Positions 20,734 to 32,600 of a stretch of DNA of 64,000 nt are shown here, in pieces. Origin of the DNA: Reticulitermes speratus (Eukaryota; Arthropoda; Insecta; Blattodea; Rhinotermitidae); contig JAJKFL010000237.1 in the NCBI GenBank assembly GCA_021186555.1, forward strand, positions 42,082,483 to 42,146,482, in the 5' to 3' direction. The position numbers were made by a program, and so were the translations under genes. How positions within the stretch are numbered: the stretch's first letter is position 1; every line of letters begins with the position of its first letter. Below the pieces are notes generated by a model. That model did not search any database, was not told the origin of the DNA, and worked only from the letters and a program-made list of their open reading frames with translations.

Positions 20734-23556
20734 TTGATATTAGCAACCCTAAATGTAAGATCTCTCAGAACCAAAGAAAAAGAACTAGAACTAGAAAATG
20801 CAATAAGGGATTTGAAATACGACGTCTTAGGGATAAGCGAAATGAGAAAATATGGAGAAGCAATAATTGAGAGGACGAATGGTGATATTTTAAGCTATAT
20901 AGGCGAAACCAAAGGGCAAAAAGGAGTGGGCTTCATAGTTAAGAAGTACTTAAAACCAAACATTCAGGAAATCATAGGAATTTCAGAAAGGATCGCCGTA
21001 TTAATATTACTAAAAAATGGACTGAAAATAACCATCATCCAAGTTTATGCTCCGACAGAGTCGAGCTCTGACCAGGAAATAGAAGACTTTTACGACCTCC
21101 TGGACGACACCCTGAATACTTATCGATCGCATAGAAATTTTGTTATGGGGGACTTTAATAGTAAAATTGGGAGACGAGAGCACCAGGATGAAGACCCGAT
21201 CGGCCCGTACGGCTATGGCACTAGGAACGAGAGAGGCGATAGACTGATTCAGTTCGCACAGGGTCAAAGACTGAAAATAATAAACTCTTTCTATAAGAAA
21301 AATCCAGCTAGTAAGTGGACCTGGCGGGCGCCAAATGGCATAACAAAGAATGAAATCGACTTCATTTTAAGCGACACGCTAAGCAATGTGCAGAGTTTCC
21401 AGGTAATTAATGGCTTGAAATTTGACACAGATCACAGGATGCTTCGCATGAAAATGATAACTTACAAACAGAGACGACAGAGGAAAACCGCCCCAAGAAT
21501 GAGAGCCGAAAATGTTAACGACACGAAATATAGGCTCGAACTACAACGAAATTTGGAAACACTGAATCACAATACGGAAAACACAGTACAGGAATATTAC
21601 ACAAATCTGGAAAACTGTATCATGCAAGCAGTAAACAACGCTGCGGAGAAAGACAGGAACAAGAAGAAACGCATTATCCTAAGTGAGAGCACCAAGAAAC
21701 TGATCGACCAAAGGGAGCATATTAAACCATTTATACACGACTCGCCTAGGAACAGAATAGAATACTCTGAGCTAAACAAACTCACGAAAAGAGAAATCAG
21801 AAAGGACCTCCGGGATCACATTTCAAAGGAAGTGAAAACCATAATTGAAAAATCAAAATCTGTGAAGAAAATCAGAAAAGAACTCACGGATGGAAAACAT
21901 TGGATATTGGGAGTAAAGAACAGAAATGGGAAGAGGATAGCTTCAAGGGCAGAGATAAGTAAGCACGCGACAGATTACTACAGGGACCTATACACATCTA
22001 CCCTGCCAGCAGAGAACCCAGGCCGGAGACCTCTTCGCAAGAAAGACGATGACGAAGATGTTAGCTTATCCATCCTCCCCAGTGAAGTAAGAACGGCAAT
22101 AATGGAATTGAAGAACGGAAAAATACCAGGAGAGGACGGCATACTAAATGAGTTCATCAAACTTGGCATAGAGGAAATCATACCACCTATTACCCGGTTA
22201 TTTAACCTGATATTGGATACCGAGGAAGTACCTAAACAATGGAACCTCAGCACGATAATACTTCTCCACAAGAAAGGCCCAAAAGACGACCTAAATAACT
22301 ATAGACCAATAAGTTTGATGTCAAACCTTTACAAACTTTTCTCGAAAATAATCACGAAGAGACTAACTAAAATTCTTGACGAAAACCAACCGCCGGAGCA
22401 GGCAGGATTTCGCTCGGGCTACAGTACAACGGACCATATCCAGACAATAAACCAGATATTTGAAAAAATGGAAGAATATAACCATGAAATACATATTGCC
22501 TTTATTGACTACAGAAAGGCCTTCGATTCCGTAGAGCATGAGTGCGTTCTTCAAGCACTGGAAAATCAAGGCATACAGAGCAAATATGTAAGACTTCTTG
22601 CATCGATCTATAGGAACAGCTATGCCAAAGTACGAACGGAACTTGAGGGCAGCACATTCAGGCTAGAACGAGGAGTCAAACAAGGGGATCCTCTTTCACC
22701 TAAGCTCTTTACTTGCCTTTTAGAGAATCAGTTTCGCAAACTAGATTGGGATAACAAATACGGAATAAGCATCAATGGAAGAAGATTGACCAATCTGAGA
22801 TTTGCAGACGACATAGTTCTCTTCGCAAAAACTGGGCGCGAATTAGAGAATATGATTCATGACGTAAACAAAGTCAGCAACGAAGTAGGTCTTTCAATGA
22901 ATCCTAGGAAAACTAAATTGATGACAAATGGAACGGAAGTTGAAATTAAAGTTAACAGAGAAGTATTAGAATATGTAAGGGAGTACACATATTTAGGCCA
23001 AATAGTCTCTTTTCATAAGAGTTCAGGGAAAGAAGTAAAAAGAAGAATTGGTCTAGCATGGAACAAATTTTGGAGTCTAAAATTTATTTTATTGGACAAA
23101 TATATAAGACTATCAACGAAAAGGGAAGTCTTCGAAACCTGTGTGATTCCAGCACTATTGTACGGCTGCCAGACATGGTCTCCCACCTCCAAGGAAAGGA
23201 AAATGCTACAAGTCTGCCAGAGGAAAATGGAGAGAAAAATTCTGCGAATATCCATAAAGGACAGAATAAGAAACGAAGATGTCAGGAAAGAGTTAGGCAC
23301 AAGAGATGGCGTACAAACCGCAGTTCAGCTGAAATGGAAGTGGGGAGGCCACGTATCAAGAATGCATGAATCTAGATGGGCCTATGCAGCGACGATGTGG
23401 GACCCCAAGACAGGAAAGAGGAACGTGGGACGACCTAGAACCCGTTGGTCCGCCTTATTCACCGAAATAGTGGGCAGGCAGTGGACACGTGTGGCCAGGA
23501 ATAGGACTGAATGGAGAAGACTTGAGAAGTCACTAAGAACAGTTCAGACAATATAA
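20734..23556 (+). CDS. LINE ORF2: APE endonuclease and reverse transcriptase
   Basis: 940 codons counted from a TTG. Endonuclease motifs: ATLNVRSL (about residue 4), GISEMR (33), YAPTE, MGDFNSKIG (138), and DTDHRML (231) with the His typical of the last APE motif. Reverse transcriptase: STIILLHKKG and NYRPISL (about 505-530), AFIDYRKAFDS (589), QGDPLSP (650) and the catalytic FADD (690). The C-terminal part holds YGCQTW and a basic region ending at SLRTVQTI. The enzyme nicks target DNA and primes reverse transcription from it. All catalytic motifs are present. There is no in-frame ATG before the endonuclease motif, and the first in-frame Met is in SEMR. Initiation may therefore use a non-AUG codon, frameshift or reinitiation from ORF1. 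Confidence 0.92.
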   Translation: MILATLNVRSLRTKEKELELENAIRDLKYDVLGISEMRKYGEAIIERTNGDILSYIGETKGQKGVGFIVKKYLKPNIQEIIGISERIAVLILLKNGLKITIIQVYAPTESSSDQEIEDFYDLLDDTLNTYRSHRNFVMGDFNSKIGRREHQDEDPIGPYGYGTRNERGDRLIQFAQGQRLKIINSFYKKNPASKWTWRAPNGITKNEIDFILSDTLSNVQSFQVINGLKFDTDHRMLRMKMITYKQRRQRKTAPRMRAENVNDTKYRLELQRNLETLNHNTENTVQEYYTNLENCIMQAVNNAAEKDRNKKKRIILSESTKKLIDQREHIKPFIHDSPRNRIEYSELNKLTKREIRKDLRDHISKEVKTIIEKSKSVKKIRKELTDGKHWILGVKNRNGKRIASRAEISKHATDYYRDLYTSTLPAENPGRRPLRKKDDDEDVSLSILPSEVRTAIMELKNGKIPGEDGILNEFIKLGIEEIIPPITRLFNLILDTEEVPKQWNLSTIILLHKKGPKDDLNNYRPISLMSNLYKLFSKIITKRLTKILDENQPPEQAGFRSGYSTTDHIQTINQIFEKMEEYNHEIHIAFIDYRKAFDSVEHECVLQALENQGIQSKYVRLLASIYRNSYAKVRTELEGSTFRLERGVKQGDPLSPKLFTCLLENQFRKLDWDNKYGISINGRRLTNLRFADDIVLFAKTGRELENMIHDVNKVSNEVGLSMNPRKTKLMTNGTEVEIKVNREVLEYVREYTYLGQIVSFHKSSGKEVKRRIGLAWNKFWSLKFILLDKYIRLSTKREVFETCVIPALLYGCQTWSPTSKERKMLQVCQRKMERKILRISIKDRIRNEDVRKELGTRDGVQTAVQLKWKWGGHVSRMHESRWAYAATMWDPKTGKRNVGRPRTRWSALFTEIVGRQWTRVARNRTEWRRLEKSLRTVQTI

Positions 23557-23885
23557 TTATGTAAACTGTGCAAGCTATGGCAAAATATCAGGCTAGAAGC
23601 AGATCATGCTAGAAAAGACTCTAGGATAAAGTCAAACACTAATTGTAAAGAAAATTATGCAAGCTACTTTCTGTGGTCAGTCTCAGTCCCCAACTAGTTT
23701 TAACTCATGGCCGCTTGTAATCCAGATCTGGTAGGATCACGTGTTAGTACCCAAAAGCTTGCTAGGACTAGCTCACCTAGCGAGCACTCTCAGAGCTCAC
23801 CCTGCACATAGCAGGAGGCCTTTGCCCTCATGGGATGTTATAGGCTTATTTTATTTTATTTTATTTTATTTTTATTTAAGTCCTT

Positions 23886-24640
23886 ACGCCGTTACGCATG
23901 ATCCACTACACGGTGTTACATCCTAGAAGGTCGTAGTCTTCACCGTGCGTGCGTGAACAAAACGCCTGCAGCCGTATGTTTAGACTACAAGCTACACAGA
24001 CGTGTCGGAGAAGTTGCCGCGGCAGCACGGCGAGCTGTTTAAATGCAAACTAAACGCAGTAAGTTGTCAGTCTGACAGTGTTTTGTCAGTCTGACAGTGT
24101 TTTGTCTGTCTGGTTACACACAGGCTTGTAATGCGTACATATTTTGAATTAGAAGGTTCTTAGAGACAAAATCAGAAAGGCACTGCCGATCGATCGATTG
24201 CTTCTTTTTCCGGGAGCCTCGGTTTCAAATCTGAACCCAGACCGGCTGTCCCGTCTTCTCGTGATTTTACTGCGTAACTCCAAGCTTACGTCGGGAATAG
24301 CAACTGATGTGAGGCCACGATTGCTCCTGTCGGATACTTTCCAATTCATCATTCACTGATACAGTTTAGACATCCGATGTTATACAGGCTGAGTCATTCA
24401 CAGCATCGTCACGTAAAACACGAAAATGTTTTGGATATAATGTTTGTGTCTGCAGATGTTGATTGTAATGGAGGAGATTTTTGTGTAATGGATAAGCAAA
24501 AGAATACGACGATGATTATAATGATACGTACTCGAGAAGAAAGGACGAGAAAAATATCATGAACGTTAAAGAATTGTTATTATTATTATTAGTAGTAGTA
24601 GTAGTAGTAGCAATGGTAGTAATAGTGTTTTTTTCTGTTT
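23886..24640. other. Spacer with ATT/AGT trinucleotide microsatellite
   Basis: No gene is supported. TTATTATTATTAGTAGTAGT lies at about 24576-24610. TATACAGGCTGAGTCATTCA at 24381 resembles a DNA-transposon end, but no partner end was found. Confidence 0.4.
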
Positions 24641-24649
24641 GTATTCGCC

Positions 24650-24910
24650 TTTCTATCCTGTTGCTCTGACATCCGTTTTAATATTATCCTCTCGTGTTCC
24701 CCAAGGACCTCGAATATACTCTTTCCTACAGGTCCCCCCTCTCACCAAAACCCTATATGCATTTTCCCGCTCCGCCATACGTGTCTTACGCTCCACCCAT
24801 CTCATTTCCCTTGATATCGTCGTCCAAGTAATATTTGGTGAGATATACGAGTATAAAGTGCGTGAAGAATAGAGAACGAAGCTTCGCAATTTGTACCCAG
24901 AGCGCGACAC
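24650..24910 (-). pseudogene. Decayed LINE ORF2 C-terminus
   Basis: Minus-strand translation gives SREMRWVERKTRMAERENAY, RVLVRGGT, and EDNIKTDVRATG. These correspond to the RMRWAGHVARM...NAYRVLVGKPEGKR...WEDNIKMDL segment common in insect LINE C-termini (pattern recalled from family knowledge). Only this end piece is present, and the conserved residues are changed. Confidence 0.6.
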
Positions 24911-25483
24911 TGTACTACGAATGTTAAATCATTCAACGAGGAATGACAAGCGGATTGCATGCAAGATGTATGAGTGTGTACAGAATCCTGAGGCCCTTTA
25001 AAACCAATATCCTGGCGCGGTCTGAGCAGAGTATCTGTGACACAAGCAGTTTCCTCTGTGCTTCCTTCGTATCAGGTTTTTTATTTTTCCGGAACTACTT
25101 TTAGTGTGAAAGAATGAGAGCCTTTGTGCGATCGTCTGTCCTTACCTCAGAGTTCAAAATGCTATTTGCTGACATTTCCTGCATCTCAAAGGTCTTTCAA
25201 ACTTCTGTGTTGTAAGTAGAATTGTCGGTGGCTGTGTAATGGCCTGTCGATATTAGACACATCTGCAATGTGCTCTGTCTTTTTGAACAGCCATTACAGT
25301 TCGACGTTGCATAAGTTACAGGTCTGTGATGTTGAGGGGCTTGGGGGGGGGGGGCGTGGAGACAGAGAGTGACGTTCAAACATGTTAACGGACATCCCGT
25401 TGTGCTGTTGCGACTAACAAATTAAGAAAATTACCGTCAAATATAATTATATTCATTGTATGACCATCTTCTGTTGGCTATAA
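24911..25483. other. Spacer with a G run
   Basis: No gene is seen. A run of about 11 G lies near 25345-25355. Confidence 0.4.
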
Positions 25484-25520
25484 GCTACATGTTTCGGCCC
25501 AATTGGGCATCGTCGGGATT
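25484..25520 (-). ncRNA. Hammerhead-ribozyme-like fold (locus 2)
   Basis: Minus strand: CCGACGA, then T, stem GCCC-AATT-GGGC, then CGAAAC followed by the self-complementary ACATGT and A. It differs from the hammerhead core at one position (C where U is expected). No stem I is evident. Confidence 0.25.
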
Positions 25521-25621
25521 TACATAAATTTGAAAGGAATTAAAGCGAACTTCGATTTATATTTTCATATATTATAAGAAATTAATTAACTGCTCTATTG
25601 TCATCAGATTGAGGAATTTAC

Positions 25622-26646
25622 ATGTTAACACATCGAATGTGCACAAAGTGTACTGATTTTTGGTGAAGGAAATATATGTGTTAACACATCGAGTGTGCAC
25701 AAAGTGTACTGATTTTTGGTGAAGGAAATTTACGTGTTAACACATCGAATGTGCGCAAAGCGTACTGATTTTTGGTGAAGGAAATTTACGTGTTAACACA
25801 TCGAGTGTGCACAAAGTGTAATGATTTTTGGTGAAGGAAATTTACGTGTTAACACATCGAGTGTGCACAAAGTGTACTGGTTTTTGGTGAAGGAAATTTA
25901 CGTGTTAACACATCGAGTGTGCACAAAGTGTACTGATTTTTGGTGAAGGAAATTTACGTCTTAACACATCGAGTGTGCACAAAGTGTACTGGTTTTTGGT
26001 GAAGGAAATTTACGTGTTAACACATCGAGTGTGCACAAAGTGTACTGATTTTGGTGAAGGAAATTTACGTGTTAACACATCGAGTGTGCACAAAGTGTAC
26101 TGATTTTTGGTGAAGGAAATTTACGTGTTAACACATCGAGTGTGCACAAAGTGTACTGGTTTTTGGTGAAGGAAATTTACGTGTTAACACATCGAGTGTG
26201 CACAAAGTGTACTGATTTTTGGTGAAGGAAATTTACGTGTTAACACATCGAGTGTGCACAAAGTGTACTGAGTTTTGGTGAAGGAAATTTACGTCTTAAC
26301 ACATCGAGTGTGCACAAAGTGTACTGGTTTTTGGTGAAGGAAATTTACGTGTTAACACATCGAGTGTGCACAAAGTGTACTGATTTTGGTGAAGGAAATT
26401 TACGTGTTAACACATCGAGTGTGCACAAAGTGTACTGATTTTTGGTGAAGGAAATTTACATGTTAACACATCGAGTGTGCACAAAGTGTACTGATTTTTG
26501 GTGAAGGAAATATATGTGTTAACACATCGAGTGTGCACAAAGTGTACTGATTTTTGGTGAAGGAAATATATGTATTAACACATCGAGTGTGCACAAAGTG
26601 TACTGATTTTTGGTGAAGGAAATTTACGTGTTAACACATCGAGTGG
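25622..26646. repeat. 56-bp tandem array, about 18 copies
   Basis: The unit is TTAACACATCGAGTGTGCAC, AAAGTGTACTGATTTTTGG, TGAAGGAAATTTACGTG. First units start at 25625, 25681 and 25737, exactly 56 bp apart. Variants: ATCGAAT at the left edge, GGTTTTT alternates, and ACGTCTTAA in two copies. GTGCAC is a palindrome within each unit. Confidence 0.96.
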
Positions 26647-27000
26647 CCGCGTTATCGAACTTCGAAGCACACTTCGTGGTGCTGTAACGACAACAGAGAC
26701 ACTGAAAAACGACGCTTTCGCAGACATACGTCATCATTTCATGGACCACAGTTGGCTTGCACGCAGATATTCAGATGTGAGTCACGCAGTCTAAATGCTA
26801 AGGTTCCGCAGTTAGTGCTGGGAAACGTTGAAATGCACAGATCAGTGGTTGCAGCCGAGGAAGCTGATGAAGCAGTGCCATACCAGACAACGGGCATGTC
26901 AGCTAGTTGTTACTCAGGCACAGTTCTCACGTCTCGCAGTCAGTTGTTTTAACTTAGGACTTCGTCTTGCACTTGGCCAAGTTTTCCCCCCTAGCTTTTG
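26647..27000. other. Spacer without recognisable gene
   Basis: About 350 bp without a recognisable feature. Confidence 0.4.
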
Positions 27001-27955
27001 GCAGACTGTAAAGAGCTGTGAGGGAACAAAGCTAAGGTCATAGACCTCATTAAGACTCGACAGCAGGGATGACCAACCGCCAACAATTTCCTACTCTTTT
27101 CTGCTGAGCGTTTCCTCCGAAACGTCGATACTCACGTACAAGACAACAGCAGTGACAGAACAAAGCTAAGGCCATAGACCTCATTAAAACTCGACAGCAG
27201 GAATGACCAACCGCCAACAATTTCCTACTCTTTTCTTCTGTGCGTTTCCTCCGAAACGTCGATACTCACGTACAAGACAACAGCAGTGACAGAACAAAGC
27301 TAAGGTCATAGACCTCATTAAGACTCGACAGCAGGAATGACCAACCGCCAACAATTTCCTGCTCTTTTCTGCTGTGCGTTTCCTCCGAAACGTCGATACT
27401 TACGTACAAGGCAACAGCAGTGACAGAACAAAGCTAAGGTCATAGACCTCATTAAGACTCGACAGCAGGGATGACCAACTGGCAACAATTTCCTGCTGTT
27501 TTCTGCTGTGCGTTTCCTCCGAAACGTCGATACTTACGTACAAGGCAACAGCAGTGACAGAACAAAGCTAAGGTCATAGACCTCATTAAGACTCGACAGC
27601 AGGGATGACCAACCGCCAACAATTTCCTGCTCTTTTCTGCTTGTGTTTCCTCCGAAACGTCGATACTCACGTACAAGGCAACAGCAGTGACAGAACAAAG
27701 CTAAGGTCATAGACCTCATTAAGACTCGACAGCAGGGATGACCAACCGCCAACAGTTTCCTACTCTTTTCTGCTGTACGTTTCCTCCGAAACGTCGATAC
27801 TTACGTACAAGACAACAGCAGTGACAGAACAAAGCTAAGGTCATAGACCTCATTAAGACTCGACAGCAGGGATGACCAACCGCCAACAATTTCCTACTCT
27901 TTTTTGCTGTACGTTTCCTCCGAAACGTCGATACTCACAAGACTACAGCAGTGCT
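27001..27955. repeat. 134-bp tandem array, about 7 copies
   Basis: The unit includes GACAGCAGGGATGACCAACC, GCCAACAATTTCCTACTC, CGTTTCCTCCGAAACGTCG, and AACAAAGCTAAGGTCATAGA. Units start at 27059 and 27193, 134 bp apart. Each carries CGAAACGTCG, the phrase that follows the stem in the hammerhead-like folds elsewhere, but no matching CUGANGA was found upstream. Confidence 0.93.
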
Positions 27956-28699
27956 AACAACAATCGCTGTGATACCCTGAACCTTCCCGCCTTACGTCAT
28001 CACTCTCTATTCATCCCAATGCAGTGTCTTACAGCTTTGCTTGTCCGTATCGAACACAAGATTAAACCCTTTAAGATATAAGTTTGCTGTTTGTTGTATT
28101 TTGTAAAGATGCCAGGGGATATTCCTTGAGCCGTTTTAAGTTGGCAAGCCTGTTACAGTACAAAAGATAACGCTGTAGTAGTCGTAGCAGGCCTGTAATA
28201 GGATTATTATGTTCGGTACGGCAGAATTAATACAGTCATCCGATTAGAACCCGGGGCTCGCGTGTAAGGGCCTTGCTACTGATATATCCACAGTTGAGTG
28301 GGGTTGTTATTGGAAGGGCATTGCGAGTTGTGAAGTGGGAGTTCTTATCTAGACGTCGTACTGGATAGGGTGTTCAGTTCTGTAAGGGTGTCACAGTGAG
28401 GGGTGCTGAGGGGAGTGTCTGGACATGAGAGGGAGGAAGTGACAAGGGGTGGAGACAATTAAATGCTCCATAATTTGTAATCTTCACTGTCTTCCGGAGG
28501 CTAAATGAGAATTTCTGTGGTCGTCTGTTTCTTCGTAAATATCGAGATATTAGCATGTATCAGGCTACGACCGGTTCCCTTGACACCTTTACAATTCAGT
28601 AATAATCGTAGATTTACTTTATATTCAGAGCTGTCGGCTGTCGTGTTTAAATAAAGAACAGATGGTCGTAAGTGATGTTATGGCATGGTGGACAGATTA
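27956..28699. other. Spacer without recognisable gene
   Basis: About 740 bp. No frame with a recognisable domain and no repeat unit is identified. Confidence 0.4.
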
Positions 28700-29305
28700 T
28701 GACAAATGAAAAAGCCAGAGAGTGTGGAATATTTCATTTATTTAGGTAGCATGATAACAAATGATGCAAGGTGTACACGTGACATTGAATACAGAATTGT
28801 TATGGCTAAAGCAGCATTTAACAAGAAGACTCTTTTGACAAGCAAACTGGACTTAAATTTAAGTAAGAAACTAGTAAAGTGCTACATTTGGAGCTTAGCT
28901 TTGTGTGGTGCTGAAACGTGGACACTTGGGAAAGTAGATCGGAAGTATCTGGAAAGTTTTGATATGTGGTGCTGGAGAAGAATGGAGAAGATCAGTTGGA
29001 CCGATCGTGTGAGAAATGAAGAAGTATTACACAGAGTGAAGGAGGAGAGGAATATCGTACATACAATAAAAAGAAGAAAGGCTAACTGGATTGGTCACAT
29101 CTTGCGTAGAAACTGCCTTCTGAAACAGGTGATTGAAGGAAAGTTAGAAGGAAGGATAGAAATGACGGGAAGACGAGGGAGAAGACGTAAGCAGCTACTG
29201 GATGACCTTAAGGAAAAGAAAAGATACTGGAAATTGAAAGAGGAAGCACTAGATCACACGCTTTGGAAGAGGCTACGGACCTGTCGTAAGACGAATCCTA
29301 ATTAA
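28700..29305 (+). pseudogene. 5'-truncated LINE: reverse-transcriptase C-terminal domain
   Basis: An uninterrupted 199-codon frame. It begins VEYFIYLGSMITND, the region just downstream of the catalytic domain, followed by IVMAKAAFNKK, LCGAETWTLG, WCWRRMEKISWTDRVRNEEV, RRKANWIGHILRRNCLL and a Lys/Arg-rich RRGRRRKQLLDDL. These are the thumb and C-terminal regions of a second LINE family, different from the copy at 19.4-23.9 kb. The endonuclease and catalytic fingers/palm are absent, as expected from incomplete reverse transcription. The intact frame suggests a recent insertion. Confidence 0.8.
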
Positions 29306-29605
29306 ACACTTTTATTCTAAGTAAGTTATGGATCTGGTGAGCGGTAACAAAGTCCAGACTCGAATACGTGATCCCCTGTAACGGAAGCAAAGCGGAATTA
29401 ATTTCACACGTGAGGAAGGAAAGAGTATTGTGGAAACAATGTAAGAGCAATATCCATTGTGCGAGGCTGTTGCTGTGTAATGCGCGCCGTGAACTGTGTA
29501 ATCCTGAGGGCGCTGGAGCATCACCACAGTTTCCCAATACCGTAAACACCTACAGAAATTGTCACTTAACACCCCGGACTTAGTAAGGTTCGATCGATAT
29601 GCATT

Positions 29606-32600
29606 ACAGGTTTCTACAGGGTGATCCTGAATAACGTAGATTTTTCAAGAGTTCGACATAGAGGACACAACGTCGACAGGACGTATTCATATTCTCCATG
29701 GCATTTCAAAAGCTGCATCTTACAAATTATATGCGAAGCTTCGTTATGACATTATACAGGGTATTCCTGAATAACGTAGAGTTTTCAAGAGTTCGCCATA
29801 GAGGACACAGCGTCGACAGGACGTATTCATATTCTCCATGGCATTTCAAACGCTGCATCTTACAAATTATATGCGAATCTTCGTTATGACATTATACAGG
29901 GTGATCCTGAATAACGTAGAGTTTTCAAGAGTTCGACATAGAGGACACAACGTCGACAGGACGTATTCACATTCTCCATGGCATTTCAAACGCTGCATCT
30001 TACAAATTATATGCGAATCTTCGTTATGACATTATACAGGGTGATCGTGAATAACGTAGAGTTTTTAAGAGTTCGACATAGAGGACACAACGTCGATAGG
30101 ACGTATTCATATTCTCCATGGCATTTCAAACGCTGCATCTTACAAATTATATGCGAATGCTTCGTTATAACATTATACAGGGTATTCCTGAATAACGTAG
30201 ATTTTTCAAGAGTTCGACATAGAGGACACAACGTCGACAGGACGTATTCATATTCTCCATGGCATTTCAAACGCTGCATCTTACAAATTATATGCGAATC
30301 TTCGTTATGACATTATACAGGGTGATCGTGAATAACGTAGAGTTTTTAAGAGTTCGACATAGAGGACACAGCGTCGACAGGACGTATTCATATTCTCCAT
30401 GGCATTTCAAACGCTGCATCTTACAAATTATATGCGAATCTTCGTTATGACATTATACAGGGTGATCCTGAATAACGTAGAGTTTTCAAGAGTTCGACAC
30501 AGAGGACACAACGTCGACAGGACGTATTCATATTCTCCATGGCATTTCAAACGCTGCATCTTACAAATTATATGCGAATCTTCGTTATGACATTATACAG
30601 GGTGATCGTGAATAACGTAGAGTTTTTAAGAGTTCGACATAGAGGACACAACGTCGATAGGACGTATTCATATTCTCATGGCATTTCAAACGCTGATCTT
30701 ACAAATTATATGCGAATCTTCGTTATGACATTATACAGGGTGATCGTGAATAACGTAGAGTTTTCAAGAGTTCGACATAGAGGACACAACGTCGATAGGA
30801 CGTATTCTTATTCTCCATGGCATTTCAAACGCTGCATCTTACAAATTATATGCGAATCTTCGTTATGACATTATACAGGGTGATCGTGAATAACGTAGAG
30901 TTTTCAAGAGTTCGACATAGAGGACACAACGTCGATAGGACGTATTCATATTCTCCATGGCATTTCAAACGCTGCATCTTACAATTATATGCGAATCTTC
31001 GTTATGACATTATACAGGGTGATCGTGAATAACGTAGAGTTTTCAAGAGTTCGACATAGAGGACACAACGTCGATAGGACGTATTCATATTCTCCATGGC
31101 ATTTCAAACGCTGCATCTTACAAATTATATGCGAATATTCGTTATGACATTATACAGGGTGATCGTGAATAACGTAGAGTTTTCAAGAGTTCGACATAGA
31201 GGACACAACGTCGATAGGACGTATTCATATTCTCCATGGCATTTCAAACGCTGCATCTTACAAATTATATGCGAATCTTCGTTATGACATTATACAGGGT
31301 GATCCTGAATAACGTAGAGTTTTCAAGAGTTCGACACAGAGGACACAACGTCGACAGGACGTATTCATATTCTCCATGGCATTTCAAACGCTGCATCTTA
31401 CAAATTATATGCGAATCTTCGTTATGACATTATACAGGGTGATCGTGAATAACGTAGAGTTTTTAAGAGTTCGACATAGAGGACACAACGTCGATAGGAC
31501 GTATTCACATTCTCCATGGCATTTCAAACGCTGCATCTTACAAATTATATGCGAAGCTTCGTTATAACATTATACAGGGTATTCCTGAATAACGTAGATT
31601 TTTCAAGAGTTCGACATAGAGGACACAACGTCGACAGGACGTATTCATATTCTCCATGGCATTTCAAACGCTGCATCTTACAAATTATATGCGAATCTTC
31701 GTTATGACATTATACAGGGTGATCGTGAATAACGTAGAGTTTTTAAGAGTTCGACATAGAGGACACAGCGTCGACAGGACGTATTCATATTCTCCATGGC
31801 ATTTCAAACGCTGCATCTTACAAATTATATGCGAATCTTCGTTATGACATTATACAGGGTGATCCTGAATAACGTAGAGTTTTCAAGAGTTCGACACAGA
31901 GGACACAACGTCGACAGGACGTATTCATATTCTCCATGGCATTTCAAACGCTGCATCTTACAAATTATATGCGAATCTTCGTTATGACATTATACAGGGT
32001 GATCGTGAATAACGTAGAGTTTTTAAGAGTTCGACATAGAGGACACAACGTCGATAGGACGTATTCATATTCTCCATGGCATTTCAAACGCTGCATCTTA
32101 CAAATTATATGCGAATCTTCGTTATGACATTATACAGGGTGATCGTGAATAACGTAGAGTTTTCAAGAGTTCGACATAGAGGACACAACGTCGATAGGAC
32201 GTATTCTTATTCTCCATGGCATTTCAAACGCTGCATCTTACAAATTATATGCGAATCTTCGTTATGACATTATACAGGGTGATCGTGAATAACGTAGAGT
32301 TTTCAAGAGTTCGACATAGAGGACACAACGTCGATAGGACGTATTCATATTCTCCATGGCATTTCAAACGCTGCATCTTACAAATTATATGCGAATCTTC
32401 GTTATGACATTATACAGGGTGATCGTGAATAACGTAGAGTTTTCAAGAGTTCGACATAGAGGACACAACGTCGATAGGACGTATTCATATTCTCCATGGC
32501 ATTTCAAACGCTGCATCTTACAAATTATATGCGAATATTCGTTATGACATTATACAGGGTGATCGTGAATAACGTAGAGTTTTCAAGAGTTCGACATAGA

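Larger units (their letters stand above)
19421..23885 (+). mobile_element. Full-length-looking APE-type non-LTR retrotransposon (LINE)
   Basis: It contains a possible 5' UTR, ORF1, ORF2, about 300 bp of 3' UTR and a (TTTTA)n tail at 23847-23878. AAGTCCT occurs at 19414-19420 and again right after the tail, which may be a 7-bp target duplication fixing the 5' end near 19421. That is weak evidence. Both frames are free of stops and frameshifts, so this copy is recent and may still be competent. The clade is not assigned; the proteins look like those annotated endonuclease-reverse transcriptase in insect genomes. Confidence 0.8.

Noticed and set aside
25622..26646. CRISPR array (regular repeats of constant length)
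   Set aside because: There are no variable spacers; whole units are identical head to tail. The context is eukaryotic and no cas genes are present. The same applies to the other arrays.
27001..27955. Hammerhead-like fold in each 134-bp unit
   Set aside because: CGAAACGTCG is present, but no CUGANGA-like core or pairing stem II could be found upstream.
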